Shown: positions 11,741-23,600 of the stretch, in pieces
How positions within the stretch are numbered: the first letter of the stretch is position 1
How the letters are laid out: every line of letters begins with the position of its first letter
Source of the DNA: Varroa destructor
Lineage: Eukaryota; Arthropoda; Arachnida; Mesostigmata; Varroidae
Length of the DNA stretch: 64,000 nucleotides
Assembly (NCBI RefSeq): GCF_002443255.2
Contig: NW_019211457.1
Location: forward strand, 23,999,709-24,063,708
Direction: 5' to 3'
Notes under the pieces: generated by a model
What the model saw: only the letters and a program-made list of their open reading frames with translations
Database searches by the model: none
Told to the model about the DNA's origin: nothing
Made by a program: the position numbers and the translations under genes

Positions 11741-14681
11741 AAGCGCTTGAAAATACCTCATGTTAGTACTTTCGCAGTGGCTTCGAAACTTCAGATCATT
11801 CCATTGAATTTATCTGAGTCGATTTAATTCGGCAACGGGTGTAGCACCAGAGGTACAAGACGTCAACACTTAAAAATTCGGGGACCTGGTGTTTACTGCA
11901 TATATATAATATAATCATAATTGTATATCATTCAGCGTAATTATAGACCTAATACACCTAAACATATATAAACAAAATCGTGTTACTGAAGGACAACCTT
12001 TTTTTACTGCCCATATGGGTAGTGCTATTAGACCGAACGCTTGCGATTAAGTGAAGAATTGACCTCGACGACTAGGGCCGAAGCTGAAAACTGGTCTCGT
12101 GCTCGGAATACGCGTCAACCTTTAAACTCGAAACATCAGTGCTGCTCCTAAAATATGGGCTATGATTAGACCCAAGGAAAGTAAATATAAATAGTTAGGC
12201 GCCATTACAAAGAAAAGCCACAACAAACAAGGTTGAGGGTCGGGTTATGACGGAAATGCCCAGTTATATTTTGTCATGCCTTTACATAAAATACGGGATC
12301 GAATTCGCTGGCTATTTTAGACCGACTCCCCGACTGTTTTCTGTTCCGTTCTATGCGAAATCGACCCGTTGTAATTTCTTTTTCTTAGCGCGATCAGTGT
12401 AAACTTTAAGTAGGCCACAAATCTATCTACATACTCTTTTCTAACGGTGGACATTTGCAAGTTAACTTCCGTGTCCGGTTCGGTTTCTACAACTGTCCTA
12501 GATACCTATGTTTGTCAAGCGGATTAGCTAGAGTATCGCGGGAAAATTTGCTACTGAATCATCATATAGAATCTGTTACTCGTACTTTCGTAGTAGTTCA
12601 TTCTATGCTGATGAGTGACAAATAATCCCCAATACATACCCCCCCCCCCCCTACACTGATAGTTGACAGCACAATGTTGCGGGTAAGTAAAGCCTTATAT
12701 AAACATTGCCATGGCGTTACCGGAAAATGATATCGAATACCAACACTCGAGCCACTGTAAACCTCGCTACTGCCACTTAAACAGCATGTGTAACAAAAAG
12801 AACGACCATTGTATATGATAATGATAAAGGAAGATAACTAATTAATTAAAGGTAAAAGAAACATAAATGGCCATCATTGGAACCAATGAACAATAGTACG
12901 AAACTAACAGTATATAGAAAAACTAATATAATATCAAAGTAGCAGGCAGGAGCGACGGGAGGCCTGGTACATGGACTGCTATTAGTTATATTATTGTACT
13001 TACTATTAATACATATAGAAATAGACGGATGCAACAATACAACCTATTATAAGCTTTACTAGTCGTTAAGCGTTCATTCGACAATGCAAATAAAACGGTC
13101 CTAATAATCATGTTATGTCTCAGGGCATTAGGCATAAGTTCTTTTTAAAGTTTACGAACGCTCAGCGCCTCCATGTTATGAACGGACGATCGGCAGGAGG
13201 TACGTGATGCGTCTGTAATGAGTTCCTCTCCGAGAACGTTTGTATGGTTTCAAAGTTTGTCACATATTGCTGTGACGGACTCCGAACGTAAGCAGTATGC
13301 CGAAATAGAAAAAATAACCTTCTTTCATACATATAGTGTGCTATCTATGTGCAGCTGCTACCCTTGGCCTTAGCCGTTTCAGTTACTGCGCCGGCTGGGG
13401 CAAATATAAAGACAACTATAGGTTAAATATAATTGGCACGAACGATTAAGTAGAATAAACGTCATATACGTCGGTGGCAAGCGTAAAGATGTCCGTGCTC
13501 ACATGTATCACTATAATACAGTTATATGGAAAATACGAACTGCCGATATATGTGCCAATGCGAATAGTGTTCTACGGTACAGCAGTGGTACCTGCATAGA
13601 ACTTTTGTGGTCCGCCCTCGAGAAAAGATTTAGGAAGCCATACAAATGTACTCGGCCTGAACACGCCAGGAACATAAATCCGTAAAGAATGTCTTCCCAT
13701 CAAATATATGCAGATCGATACGTAAACACGACATGCTTGTTTTCCTTTCTGATTAATTATATAAAATATATACCACGCAATGCAACGTCCTCTTCGTTTA
13801 AATGAAACTTCATTCAAAACACACTATTCATTGCTAGTTTTGGTATGATGCGTAAAAATACTTATTTTTAAAAATTGGTTCTTGATTGGTTGTATGCGGC
13901 CTTACAACGTTGGATTGGATTTCTAACGCTATCCGACAAAAGTGTGCGGCTATGGAAAGCAGATATATTTTGCTATGGGCGCAAGTCTCACAGGAACGCT
14001 TAATAAGAAGGTGCTCCTTATAGTTACTTTTCTTTTAGGATAAATCTATCCGATTGCTGCAAGCAATGGATCAGCGGGTGCTCTACATTCTAATACGGCA
14101 TGCTTTTAGTCCGTAGAATATTTTCTAAATGTCCCCGTCAAGATATATCCCTGCCGGTCTAGACCATTGTTTAATAGCGTTACGGGCTGACAGAAATGGC
14201 CGTCGCCTATCAGAAAAATTTCAAAAACCAGATGTCAGCTGCTAATGTTAGTTGTTATCTGCATGAGTTCGCAGACGGTGGGCGTAATGTATCTGCAGAA
14301 AAATAGACAGTTGTGGCTGTGCAGGCCAGCAGTCGGGGTGGAGGGGGCACAGTGGCAGGCAATTGTTCAACTAAAGAGGTAGTACCGGGAAAACACATTG
14401 GCCTAACCTAACTTTCCACTGTAACAAAATGCGCGCCTATCCCAGACTGATGACCCAATATGTAAGCTACTTGTAACAAATTAGAAGTGATCGCTCGTAC
14501 TGTGCACCTTAACGCGCCCCGACATTGCTATCTAAAACCTGAAAATATAGACTGAGTCGTTACGGACTATTCGCTTAGCCTTAATAAAAATATAAAGCAT
14601 GCTCCTAGGAATATCCATTTGCTAACGAGGTTATTACAAAGCGAATCCTTCAATGCTTGCTTAATGTATCGTATGTTACCT
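11741..14681. other. Gene-poor sequence between transposon relic and inverted repeat
   Basis: No supported gene is visible. The stretch holds a run of 13 C at 12639-12651 and AT-rich patches. Overlapping frames on both strands at 13.5-13.8 kb lack any motif or splice support. Confidence 0.4.
12639..12651. repeat. Poly-C tract (13)
   Basis: A homopolymer run of C (G on the minus strand), rare in this AT-rich setting. It is a likely polymorphic or error-prone position. Confidence 0.9.
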
Positions 14682-15716
14682 AAAGGACGATTTATCACAA
14701 ACAAGTTAGTATTTTAGTCAACTTACCTGGACAAAGTGACTGTCGCGACGCCTATTGGCTGCCATGAGAGCCCGGGCAAGAGAGGTTTTAGATTGCATCG
14801 AAGCATGCACTTCTTCAATGACACATTCAGACACGACGTTACAATCTATCTCCACTCACAAGCTCTACGTTAGCCGTAAGGAAAACAAAACATCCCATCT
14901 TCGCTGAGAGTCATGTCTACCGGTTAAAGCATTTGTTCGGCTTAGGCTTTGATAACTGCATGCATAACACCTGCGCATTAGACGCACTTGACCAAGGCGC
15001 AGCGGACAATGCAACCGACCTTTTTCCTAAGAATTCAACCTTTTTCAAGGACCAACTGAAGTAGTTAATATTCCAGAATTTCCCTTAGATAAAACATAAA
15101 ATTTCTTCTGCGGGGTTGCCAACCGTTAACTAACGAACCAACGCTAATACTTAATTCCTTAGAGTCGAATGACTAAAACTAGTCGTATATATATATATAT
15201 ATATATATATAAAACTAGTTGTATATATATATATACAACTAGTTTTAGTCATTCGAGTGGTTCGTTAGTTAACGGTTGGCAACCCCGCAAAAGAGATTTC
15301 ATGTTTTATCTAAGAGAAATTCTGGGATCTTAACTACTTCAGTTGGTCCTTGAAAAATGTTGAATTCCTAGGAAAAAGGTCGGTTGCATTGTCCGCTGGG
15401 CCTTGGTCAAGTGCGTCTAATGCGCAGGTGTTATGCATGCAGTTATCAAAGCCTAAGCCGAACAAATGCTTTAACCGGTAGACATGACTCTCAGCGAAGA
15501 TGGGATGTTTTGTTTTCCTTACGGCTAACGTAGAGCTTGTGAGTGGAGATAGATTGTAACGTCGTGTCTGAATGTGTCATTGAAGAAGTGCATGCTTCGA
15601 TGCAATCTAAAACCTCTCTTGCCCGGGCTCTCATGGCAGCCAATAGGCGTCGCGACAGTCACTTTGTCCAGGTAAGTTGACTAAAATACTAACTTGTTTG
15701 TGATAAATCGTCCTTT
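14682..15716. repeat. Large inverted repeat (foldback structure)
   Basis: The left arm (14682 to about 15185) and the right arm (about 15235 to 15716) are reverse complements around a short AT-dinucleotide core. The outer roughly 350 bp look identical by eye. Nearer the centre there are scattered substitutions, and the left arm has about 23 extra bases near 15145-15170. The outermost bases are AAAGGACG and CGTCCTTT. It could be a foldback or MITE-type transposon, an inverted duplication of a gene fragment, or a palindromic assembly chimera. The arm differences argue against a simple artefact. No transposase frame is present. Confidence 0.85.
15186..15235. repeat. AT microsatellite core of the inverted repeat
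   Basis: A (TA)n run at 15186-15211 is followed by AAAACTAGTT and a second short (TA)n run. Together they form the loop and inner stem. ACTAGTT and AACTAGT flank the second run and make a small nested palindrome. Confidence 0.85.
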
Positions 15717-16389
15717 GTCTGTATAATATACGGTATAATTCTTGCTATTTAGAAAACACTGCTTACAAATAAGTACCGAAACCGAGTAGAGCTGTGTAAC
15801 AATGAAAACGAAGTTCAACTGCATGGAATAATTTTAGTAAACTGTCTAAACAAATTTATCGCCGACGTTCAAGTATCTCGTCCTGCCTTTCTACAGAACT
15901 ATGCCTCATTGCCAATCGCACTAGACAAAAACCATAAGTTCATAGCATGGTTTTGCGAAGGCTGTTTGTGGATTTCTTGTGGCATACATTTATTCTTATA
16001 GCGTTTTCTCGTCAAGTCAACTGCCCCCAGAAAAACAATGGAGTTTGCCGCCAAAAATTTCGAGATCATCTCTGGCGTATGTGTATGCGCATGGTCGCGT
16101 GCGCGCCAAACAAACAAATGCTTATTAACCCGGAAAGATAATAAAATTTAGCTTCCTTATTAGGCACCAGAAAGCACGATCCTCTAGCGTATCTATGAAG
16201 AATTGCCATGCAAACAGGCTTGAGTCTACTTGTTTAAGGCGAAACGGTCCATGGAGTCGTTTTGCACTGAAAAAAAAACTCTTTTAGTTTGTTGTGTATT
16301 TTTCATAAAAAGAAAGTCGATTTTGTCAATTTTAGTCAGATGGCTCTTTTTTTATTAGTACGGACCCTCCGCAGTGCTCAAAACTATGG

Positions 16390-16444
<55 letters not shown>

Positions 16445-17140
16445 GGAGAGAGAGTTTAAGGCTAATAAACAATCTGACTGAAAATATACGTGCGTGCATG
16501 CATACATATATAAACTCCATGAAAAAATTTAAATGTTTCAGCAACGCCCTAGCGACGTCCCGGCGATGATCCAGTTAAGAAATGCAGCTTTGAAGTGTAA
16601 AGCTCGATTTAAAAAAAGATGTTTGTTATTAATGTTCTATATTTGGGGCTGCTTATCGAATATCAAAAATGGACAAGGCTCGTACACGTAAATATTTTTG
16701 TTGTCCTAACGAGTTACTTTAGCTCGTGCATGAAAAAACGTGTATATATATACGTATTGAATAGATGATCGAATATTATACGGCCTCCATAGATGTATAC
16801 TGCTACAAATTAGAGAACGCGGTAATATCTCTACACCTTGATTTTATAACAAACTAACACCTTGGATTTATTTGTAAAAGGATACATTTCTTACATTTAG
16901 TTGGTTCTTACCCGTTGAAATATCCCAAAAAATATTCATTTCACTAGTACCGTGTAATTATCAGGGATTTCTAACACAATCAGTTCCTTCTGTGGTTAAC
17001 GTCTCTTATACCAACGCTGTAACGTTTGCCTCAGCGTGACGTTTATGCGTTATAAAATGCCATGGTGTCATAATAAAATCAAGCGTATGATTTGTTTGTA
17101 TGATATCAAGCAATTTTCTACAATAAAAAAATCGTTTGCA
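15717..17140. other. Gene-poor sequence
   Basis: No gene is supported here. Overlapping frames on both strands at about 15.9-16.1 kb have no motif. The stretch holds the AT/GA microsatellite annotated separately. Confidence 0.4.
16393..16454. repeat. Compound microsatellite (AT)n(GA)n
   Basis: About 16 AT units (16393-16424) run directly into about 15 GA units with one interruption (GAGGGAG). Confidence 0.9.
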
Positions 17141-17146
17141 TTCGAT

Positions 17147-17152
17147 TTTATT
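17147..17152 (-). promoter_or_regulatory. Poly(A) signal of the charged-protein gene
   Basis: These bases read AATAAA on the minus strand, about 50 nt downstream of the stop at 17202. The spacing fits a 3' end for the four-exon gene. Confidence 0.45.
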
Positions 17153-17201
17153 GAACGTATTAAAAAATGACTAGTAGGTCGTCACCCATCATCGACAGCC
17201 G

Positions 17202-17676
17202 CTAATAATCAGGTTTCGGTTCGAGTTCAGTGAAAGCAAGTTTCCGAAGTTCGCCCGTCGAATCAGCTCCATAATGATGTAGGTTTCGGCCTCGGAAGCG
17301 TGCCCACTGCTCAGGGTTACCCACAGCGGGCACAGCTCCTGTTGGGGGTGACTTGCACAATTTCAGTGCTGATTTTTCTCGTTCATCTTGTATAAAATGA
17401 CTCGAATTGTTCCACGGTTCCAGACGCGACCTACGTGCCTGGACGAGCCGGGGACAGGACCATTGGGATGCATAGTCTTCCGACTGCTTATCCGTCTGAG
17501 GCCTGTCCAGGTCGTAAGATCTTTCATCCCTTGAACAATACTCGCAGAAGTACTCCATAGAAGGATGTTCTCTGGTACTACTGTTTTCGTACGAGGGTCG
17601 ATTTGTCAGTCGGCCGTTGGTTGCGGTTGACTTGTTGATGCAGCCACGTGTAGTAATGGTTTTCGCCACATCAATA
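17202..17676 (-). CDS. Charged-protein gene, last exon
   Basis: The acceptor is ACTTCTTGCAG and the stop lies at 17202-17204. The exon encodes 157 residues with N-glycosylation-type NSS and NKS motifs, a FCEYC cysteine pair, a proline stretch (KSPPTGAVPAVGNP) and the end LEPKPDY. No known domain was recognised. Confidence 0.6.
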
Positions 17677-20600
17677 CTGCAAGAAGTATTCCACCACAAA
17701 CGTAAGATGACGTCAGAAATAGTTTACATTGTCATGAGAAACCGTTATATTACAACCCATTGAAGAGTACCATAGCTAAGTGGTTAACAAAATACCGGAG
17801 ATGCGATCAGCGAAAGCCGAAGATGGGTCATTGATTGTAAACGATCTTTTTCTTACTCAGCTAGACTGAATTGTCTTGGAATAGATTGGCTGGTAAATGT
17901 TGATATCGTCCCTCCTGAGCTTTGTGACGTTGCACTCCTCACGCTGCCGTCCTTGGATGGATTGTGGACCTCGACTACGACCTGCATAGGCGCACTAACT
18001 GCAGCTCCGTCGTTGCTCGTCCCGACCCGAATCGACCTATAATCATTTGATGCAAAACGTCTAATTTATCCCAATTTACCTAACTATATGACAAAGCTGT
18101 CAATGTCCTTTGAAGCTGAATTACTTGAATTTAATTAATGAGTAAGCAGTGCGCAATACCATTGATTTTATCGGAGGCGATCAAAACGTGAATTCTATTA
18201 TTTTTCGTTTAATGAATACGGCTTCGATAAGGTGGGGACTGCCTTATTGACGATGTTTTCAAAAGAAATAAGGTCCATAGCAAATGCAGTGTTCAATATT
18301 GACTGAAAGCGATATGAGCGGACCTATATTTGTGCAATAGAATTACTGAAAGAATCATAAGATTTTTCTTGAGCATAGGATTACTGTGTTAGAATAGAAT
18401 CAAGTAATGCATTGTATATAAAACTTAAAGGCACAGAGGTAATACCAAGAAACGAAGCCGGCTTTGTAATGACTCTATCACCTTTCTGGAATAATTTTTC
18501 CAAAAATTGTTAAAAAATAAAAAAAAATATGCCAATTCGAACATATTAATGATTCGACTACCTCTTGTTCAGCATATACATTTGTTTGTTGGAACTTATA
18601 TAATATAAATCGGCGATAATACCATATGTAAACAAACAGCTGTCTTTCATTATATTGTGATTGTCCTCATAGAGCGTCCGTCAGATGTTATCTATTATTG
18701 CTTAAATGCTACCGAACTAAGCAGGGTAAATTTGGGAAACCCACCCCAACGTGGTTTGGGCTGTGGGCCCATTTTTTTCGGATCGTAAATGGTCAGCATA
18801 GTTCAACTCGGAGGCGAAGACGCCGCCGTTCTTCGAATGATGAGAAGCTTTTTCGTGATTTCGATATGAAGTATCTTTTCTAGTATCTTTATGCTGGCGT
18901 TGCGAAATTTCCACATTCGAAGCTCGCAATTCATCCAAGACTACAGAGTAACGATCTTCCAACGAGAGCTGTCCAGTTTCCGTAACCCCCAGCCGGGTTA
19001 TTGGGTGAGATTTGGCGCCCTTTAATTAAAATGATTGAATGGCATTGTTGGAACAGAAGCACTTTTGTAGAAGCTGTTAACAGGGCGTGATCAACACGGA
19101 AAGTTGCAACGCGATGGCTTTTAAGCGATGATGATAAACCAAACATAGTAAATTATGTTTCAAATTCATGTTTATCAGTTTATATTACGAGAGACTTCAA
19201 ATCGTAAATCCGATGTAAGTACATTTCAAGCAGTGTGTATTTTTTGCAGGAAACGTTTATTTCGTTAGAGAGTTTTACGGAGAAATACATATAACACAGA
19301 TTTTGTGAAGCTAAAGCAAACATTTAATGTTTGCGGTAAATAACCGTACCGACACACATGGGCCTCTTCGGGGCAGCCAGATCAATTTCTTGTAACGTCG
19401 CCATGCGATTAAAATGTTTATAACCTGAAAGAATTCAACTTTAATTAAAGTCCACTACCTAGCACTACTATCTTTACAAACTGAATTTCTCTTTAATAAA
19501 AAAATAGTGTTTCATGAATGTCCGAGGTGGCGTTTTTCCCTTGAAGGAATAAACGAAAAATCGCTGTTTTTGGACTCTGTCGGGCACAGTAAATAAAAAC
19601 AACGTATACTTCAGGCAGCGCTAACACATTCTATCAGCTAAACACTGTGACATAATCTTTCATGATAAACATCCCAGTATAATCAAATGATCGACCAGTT
19701 CGGTACGATACGTTAGTAAAATGATCAACTTACCCTGACTATAGTTAACGTCAGCAACAATGATGAAAAGTACAACATCACCAAGAGCTTTTTACCTTCA
19801 AAGAGTTCTGTAACGTCATTCTGCAGACGCAATTTTAATGTAAGAGTCAGTCATTCATCAAAATCTCATGTCAATTGACGACGTTACCCTACGACGCAAA
19901 AAAGCAACCATGTACAACGGGTTTACATTATCCGGAAAAAAAAAGTATAAATATATCCAGGGTCCTGTCAGGCGCAGGGCAAAATCTATGCGAAAAGCTG
20001 CCCGATATTATGGTATCTAAACAAACGCCGAAAATAAGCGAGGCGTAAGCGGCATTAAGTTTAAGGCAACACTTCCTCAAAATAGTTTTACGAAATGGCT
20101 CCATGTTCTGAACTGCGTTTGTACAGAAAGTTGCCGAACCTGGAAAAAAAACACTATTTATGTTCAGCACAAGAGATAGCGGTGAGAATAAGAAGCACCC
20201 AGATCCCTAGTACAAAAACGTCAATGGTTATTTAAAAATCGTTTTTTTTCTTTTAAATTTTTCTAATGCTAAATCGAAATCAAATTCTTTTACGTTTGTC
20301 GAAACTCAAAGCAGTAGTTTTCAGCTTCGCCGTATACAGCTCGTGCGTAATTAAAGCGTAATAATTAAACAGGAAGGATAACTAAGAACTGGGCCTTGTC
20401 GAGGTTTTTAGCTATGTTCCGAGCGTTCCTAGGGCAATTACATGTATGGCATAACTTACACGAGATAAAAACACGGAAAAAGGTATGTTTAGGTCCTGGA
20501 GGACTTAATTAATCATGTATGCAGGAATTAGGCCCACAAAAGGGCAATTAGCCCGTAGCGAAGTTTTAAATTTAGTAGTTTGTAGTTATCAAGCAGGTCA

Positions 20601-23600
20601 AACAGCAATTTCAGGAATTTTCGTACTTTGTTTCGTGCAAATTAGTTTATTAATTGATTTCAACAGTGGCGCAGTGTTTACATTTTAGCTGGGTCCGTTA
20701 GTAACAGTTTTTCTTACGTTCGAACCATGGGATCGGAAGAAGTCCTACGGTACCTTTTTTACAGTTGTCCCGCTTGGCAACTACAGCTAGAAAAACCGGG
20801 ATTATGTTCTACCGGGAAAAATGGCTTTAACTTTTTACAGCTGCCGCAAATCCTAATATAAACCGCGGGATATACAGAAGGGAATACAAAAGGATGGGAG
20901 TGAAAAGCTGTGGCGATAGACTGAAGTATTTTCTGCTATGTAAGTATTAGACACTACCAGCTCAGGAGGCTTCAGGACAGTTAATCATAACATCGTCTTG
21001 TATGATCCATGTATTCTAAAGAGGGCGGTTTTAAGGGTAGAAAGGCCGATTTCGTAGTAACTTGGCAAACGTGTCATCACTAACAGCTTGTACATAAACC
21101 CCGAACCATAAAGAAACCTCGAAACCATAAAGTGCAAGAAAGCGTAATTTCTGCACGAGGTAGGTATTGAACACGAGCAATTTAAAACGAGAAGTAGAAG
21201 TTTGAAGGTGGGCCTACGAACGGATTATCTTCGTCAATAGCTTCTCCATTCAATTTAAAGTATCCGGGACACAGGATCATACAATCAAAACATATTCATT
21301 GTCCGGCGATAATTGTCAAAAGGCCCCGTTAATTTGTCGTATTACGTTGGGCCTGATTCTGTTCAAACCGACGTTGTGTGTCACAAGTGTGGGGCTTTAT
21401 CTTCAGAGAAATAACTTGACTTGGCCGACGGCACCTGTTTGAGATCTAACCTCTCAGCTTGCATCATCTATATCTGCTGTCCTGTTAATACCATTACCTC
21501 GATCAGTGTCGCAACGATCAGCCACAGTGGTACTTGTAGCTTGATAATGGATTTCTGAAATTAATTAATTTACGTGGGGCGGAGAAGTCGTGGGAGTCAC
21601 AACGCTAACAATCCATATTTAAATCCGCATTTGACTTTCTAATAGAAATCGATCGCTTACTTATATCCGTTATGGGTAGAAAAAAAATATACTATCTATT
21701 CCTCCGATATATTTAGATCAGCCTACAGGCAACAGTATCGGGTCGGAAGTGTTAGGGCTGAGACGTCTAACCGTTAGCCTAACGACAAAGTTATGTGTAT
21801 TGACGTGGGTCAATGTTAAATGTTCGCTTTCTAACTTGTCAGTGTGACCTACCTGTCGTAGCTCCTGTGTGAGAAAAAGAATGATTCCCGCGGTAAAAAC
21901 GATTGAAATTGATATCTGGATAGATATCCAGAAAATAATCGAATTTATATGTCCTTTCTGAAAGGGATTAGGAAAAGCAACTATTTGTTAGGATTAACGA
22001 AGTACGTACGAAAACGTTCCGATTTCGACGTAACAAACTGATGCACGCTGCTCTGTTTACGTTGCCTACGTGGTTGATTTAACGAGATCTTGTCGGTGCT
22101 GTCATATTAACCATATCAGAGATTTCTGAACACGATAACAATATTAGGAATAAAAAAACAAATTACAAGCTTCTGCAAATCCAGTCTATCATCAACAGGC
22201 GTTGCGAGCTTTAGGTTTGAACTGTATTAATGTCTGCGTTTAACTTTGAACGTAAACGGTAACTTTAAACGTTTTTTCATGCTATATATATACATGTTAA
22301 ATCACGATGAAACGTATAAAAATAATCCAATTTCATTGAACATTTTTGCAAAGTACCTAAAAAATAGCTAACAATACCTTTATAAGTTACTTTATTTACC
22401 AACCTTATTAGCTAGGAGGAAAACTCCACTGGAAACGAAGGAGAGACTATGAATGGTCAGATATGTATACATTGTATAATCCTTATAATTCCTTTCAGTA
22501 TTACCGGCATCGGTGGCAACTTGAAAACGATATAAAAAGAGAAGAAGTCGTACGCGATCTTTTGTTAGTGTTCGAAACAAATTTAATAACTTCACGGTTT
22601 CTACACCCGATTTATACCATCGGATTAATTGGCTGACATTTATTAGATATCGAGATAGATTTGCGGCCTAAACAAATTCAGGCATTGGGGTCATAGCGTT
22701 ATTATAATCTGTGGTTCCTCTAGAAAATACAGTGATAATAGAATTTGCGGCCTTGTACTAGTAAAACTCTCATTGTTTATCTCTACACAAATGCTAAGAA
22801 CAGCACAAATTTACCAAGTGACTTTTGTATCTATCTACATTAACGATCATCTAAGAGATATAAGCCTAGGAAATTCGTTCTTGGAATCAAATCACGACAT
22901 GTTACCAGTGTATATTTATACATGTCATGTAATGCTTTAACTTATGTCTCTGTCCTGCTGTCACGAAACAGGACAAACGAATAGGCTTGTCGAAGGAAAT
23001 ATGCAACAATCGCGGTTCAGAACAAGGACAAATTTCACAGCAGTACCCCAGAATTCCAAATTAGGCTGACAATTTGTCTCTGCACTCAATAGGAACCAGC
23101 CTACTTGCTTTACAGCTATAAATCCGGTAAACAGATATGGGCTTTGTCGTTGCCTTTTTTCAGTCTCACATAACCCAGTTGCTTTTTTGTCGTTTCTAAA
23201 GAGATTTACTGAATTTTACATCTCGTATTCTATCACACGACCATCGCTAGAAACATTTTGGAACGTGAAACAATCTTTGCGCGGAAATGTATTAGGAAAT
23301 AACGAGCTCATCAAAGCGCATGGCTAAAGGGTGCCGAGCAGCGCCCTCAGTAAGGCAAAGTTCAAATAATACTAAACTTTTTCAAAGAATATCTTTACTT
23401 ACTGTAGTCTTTTCTATTATAGAGAATGAAAGCTCCGCCGAGTATCCCACAAAGTGCGTCGAGCTGAAAATGCAATCGATTTTTATAGTCTCGTTTTGAA
23501 AATACCCTCCAAAAAAGAACCATTTCAATACACTGCTCTATAGCAAAAAAGTATACTAATAGTAAAATAGATTTAAAAAAAAAACGCTGCTATATATCAA

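Noticed and set aside
18717..18962. Minus-strand charged frame (EDRYSVVLDELRASN onward)
   Set aside because: Its composition resembles the neighbouring charged protein, but I found no adequate acceptor and no phase link to that gene's exons.
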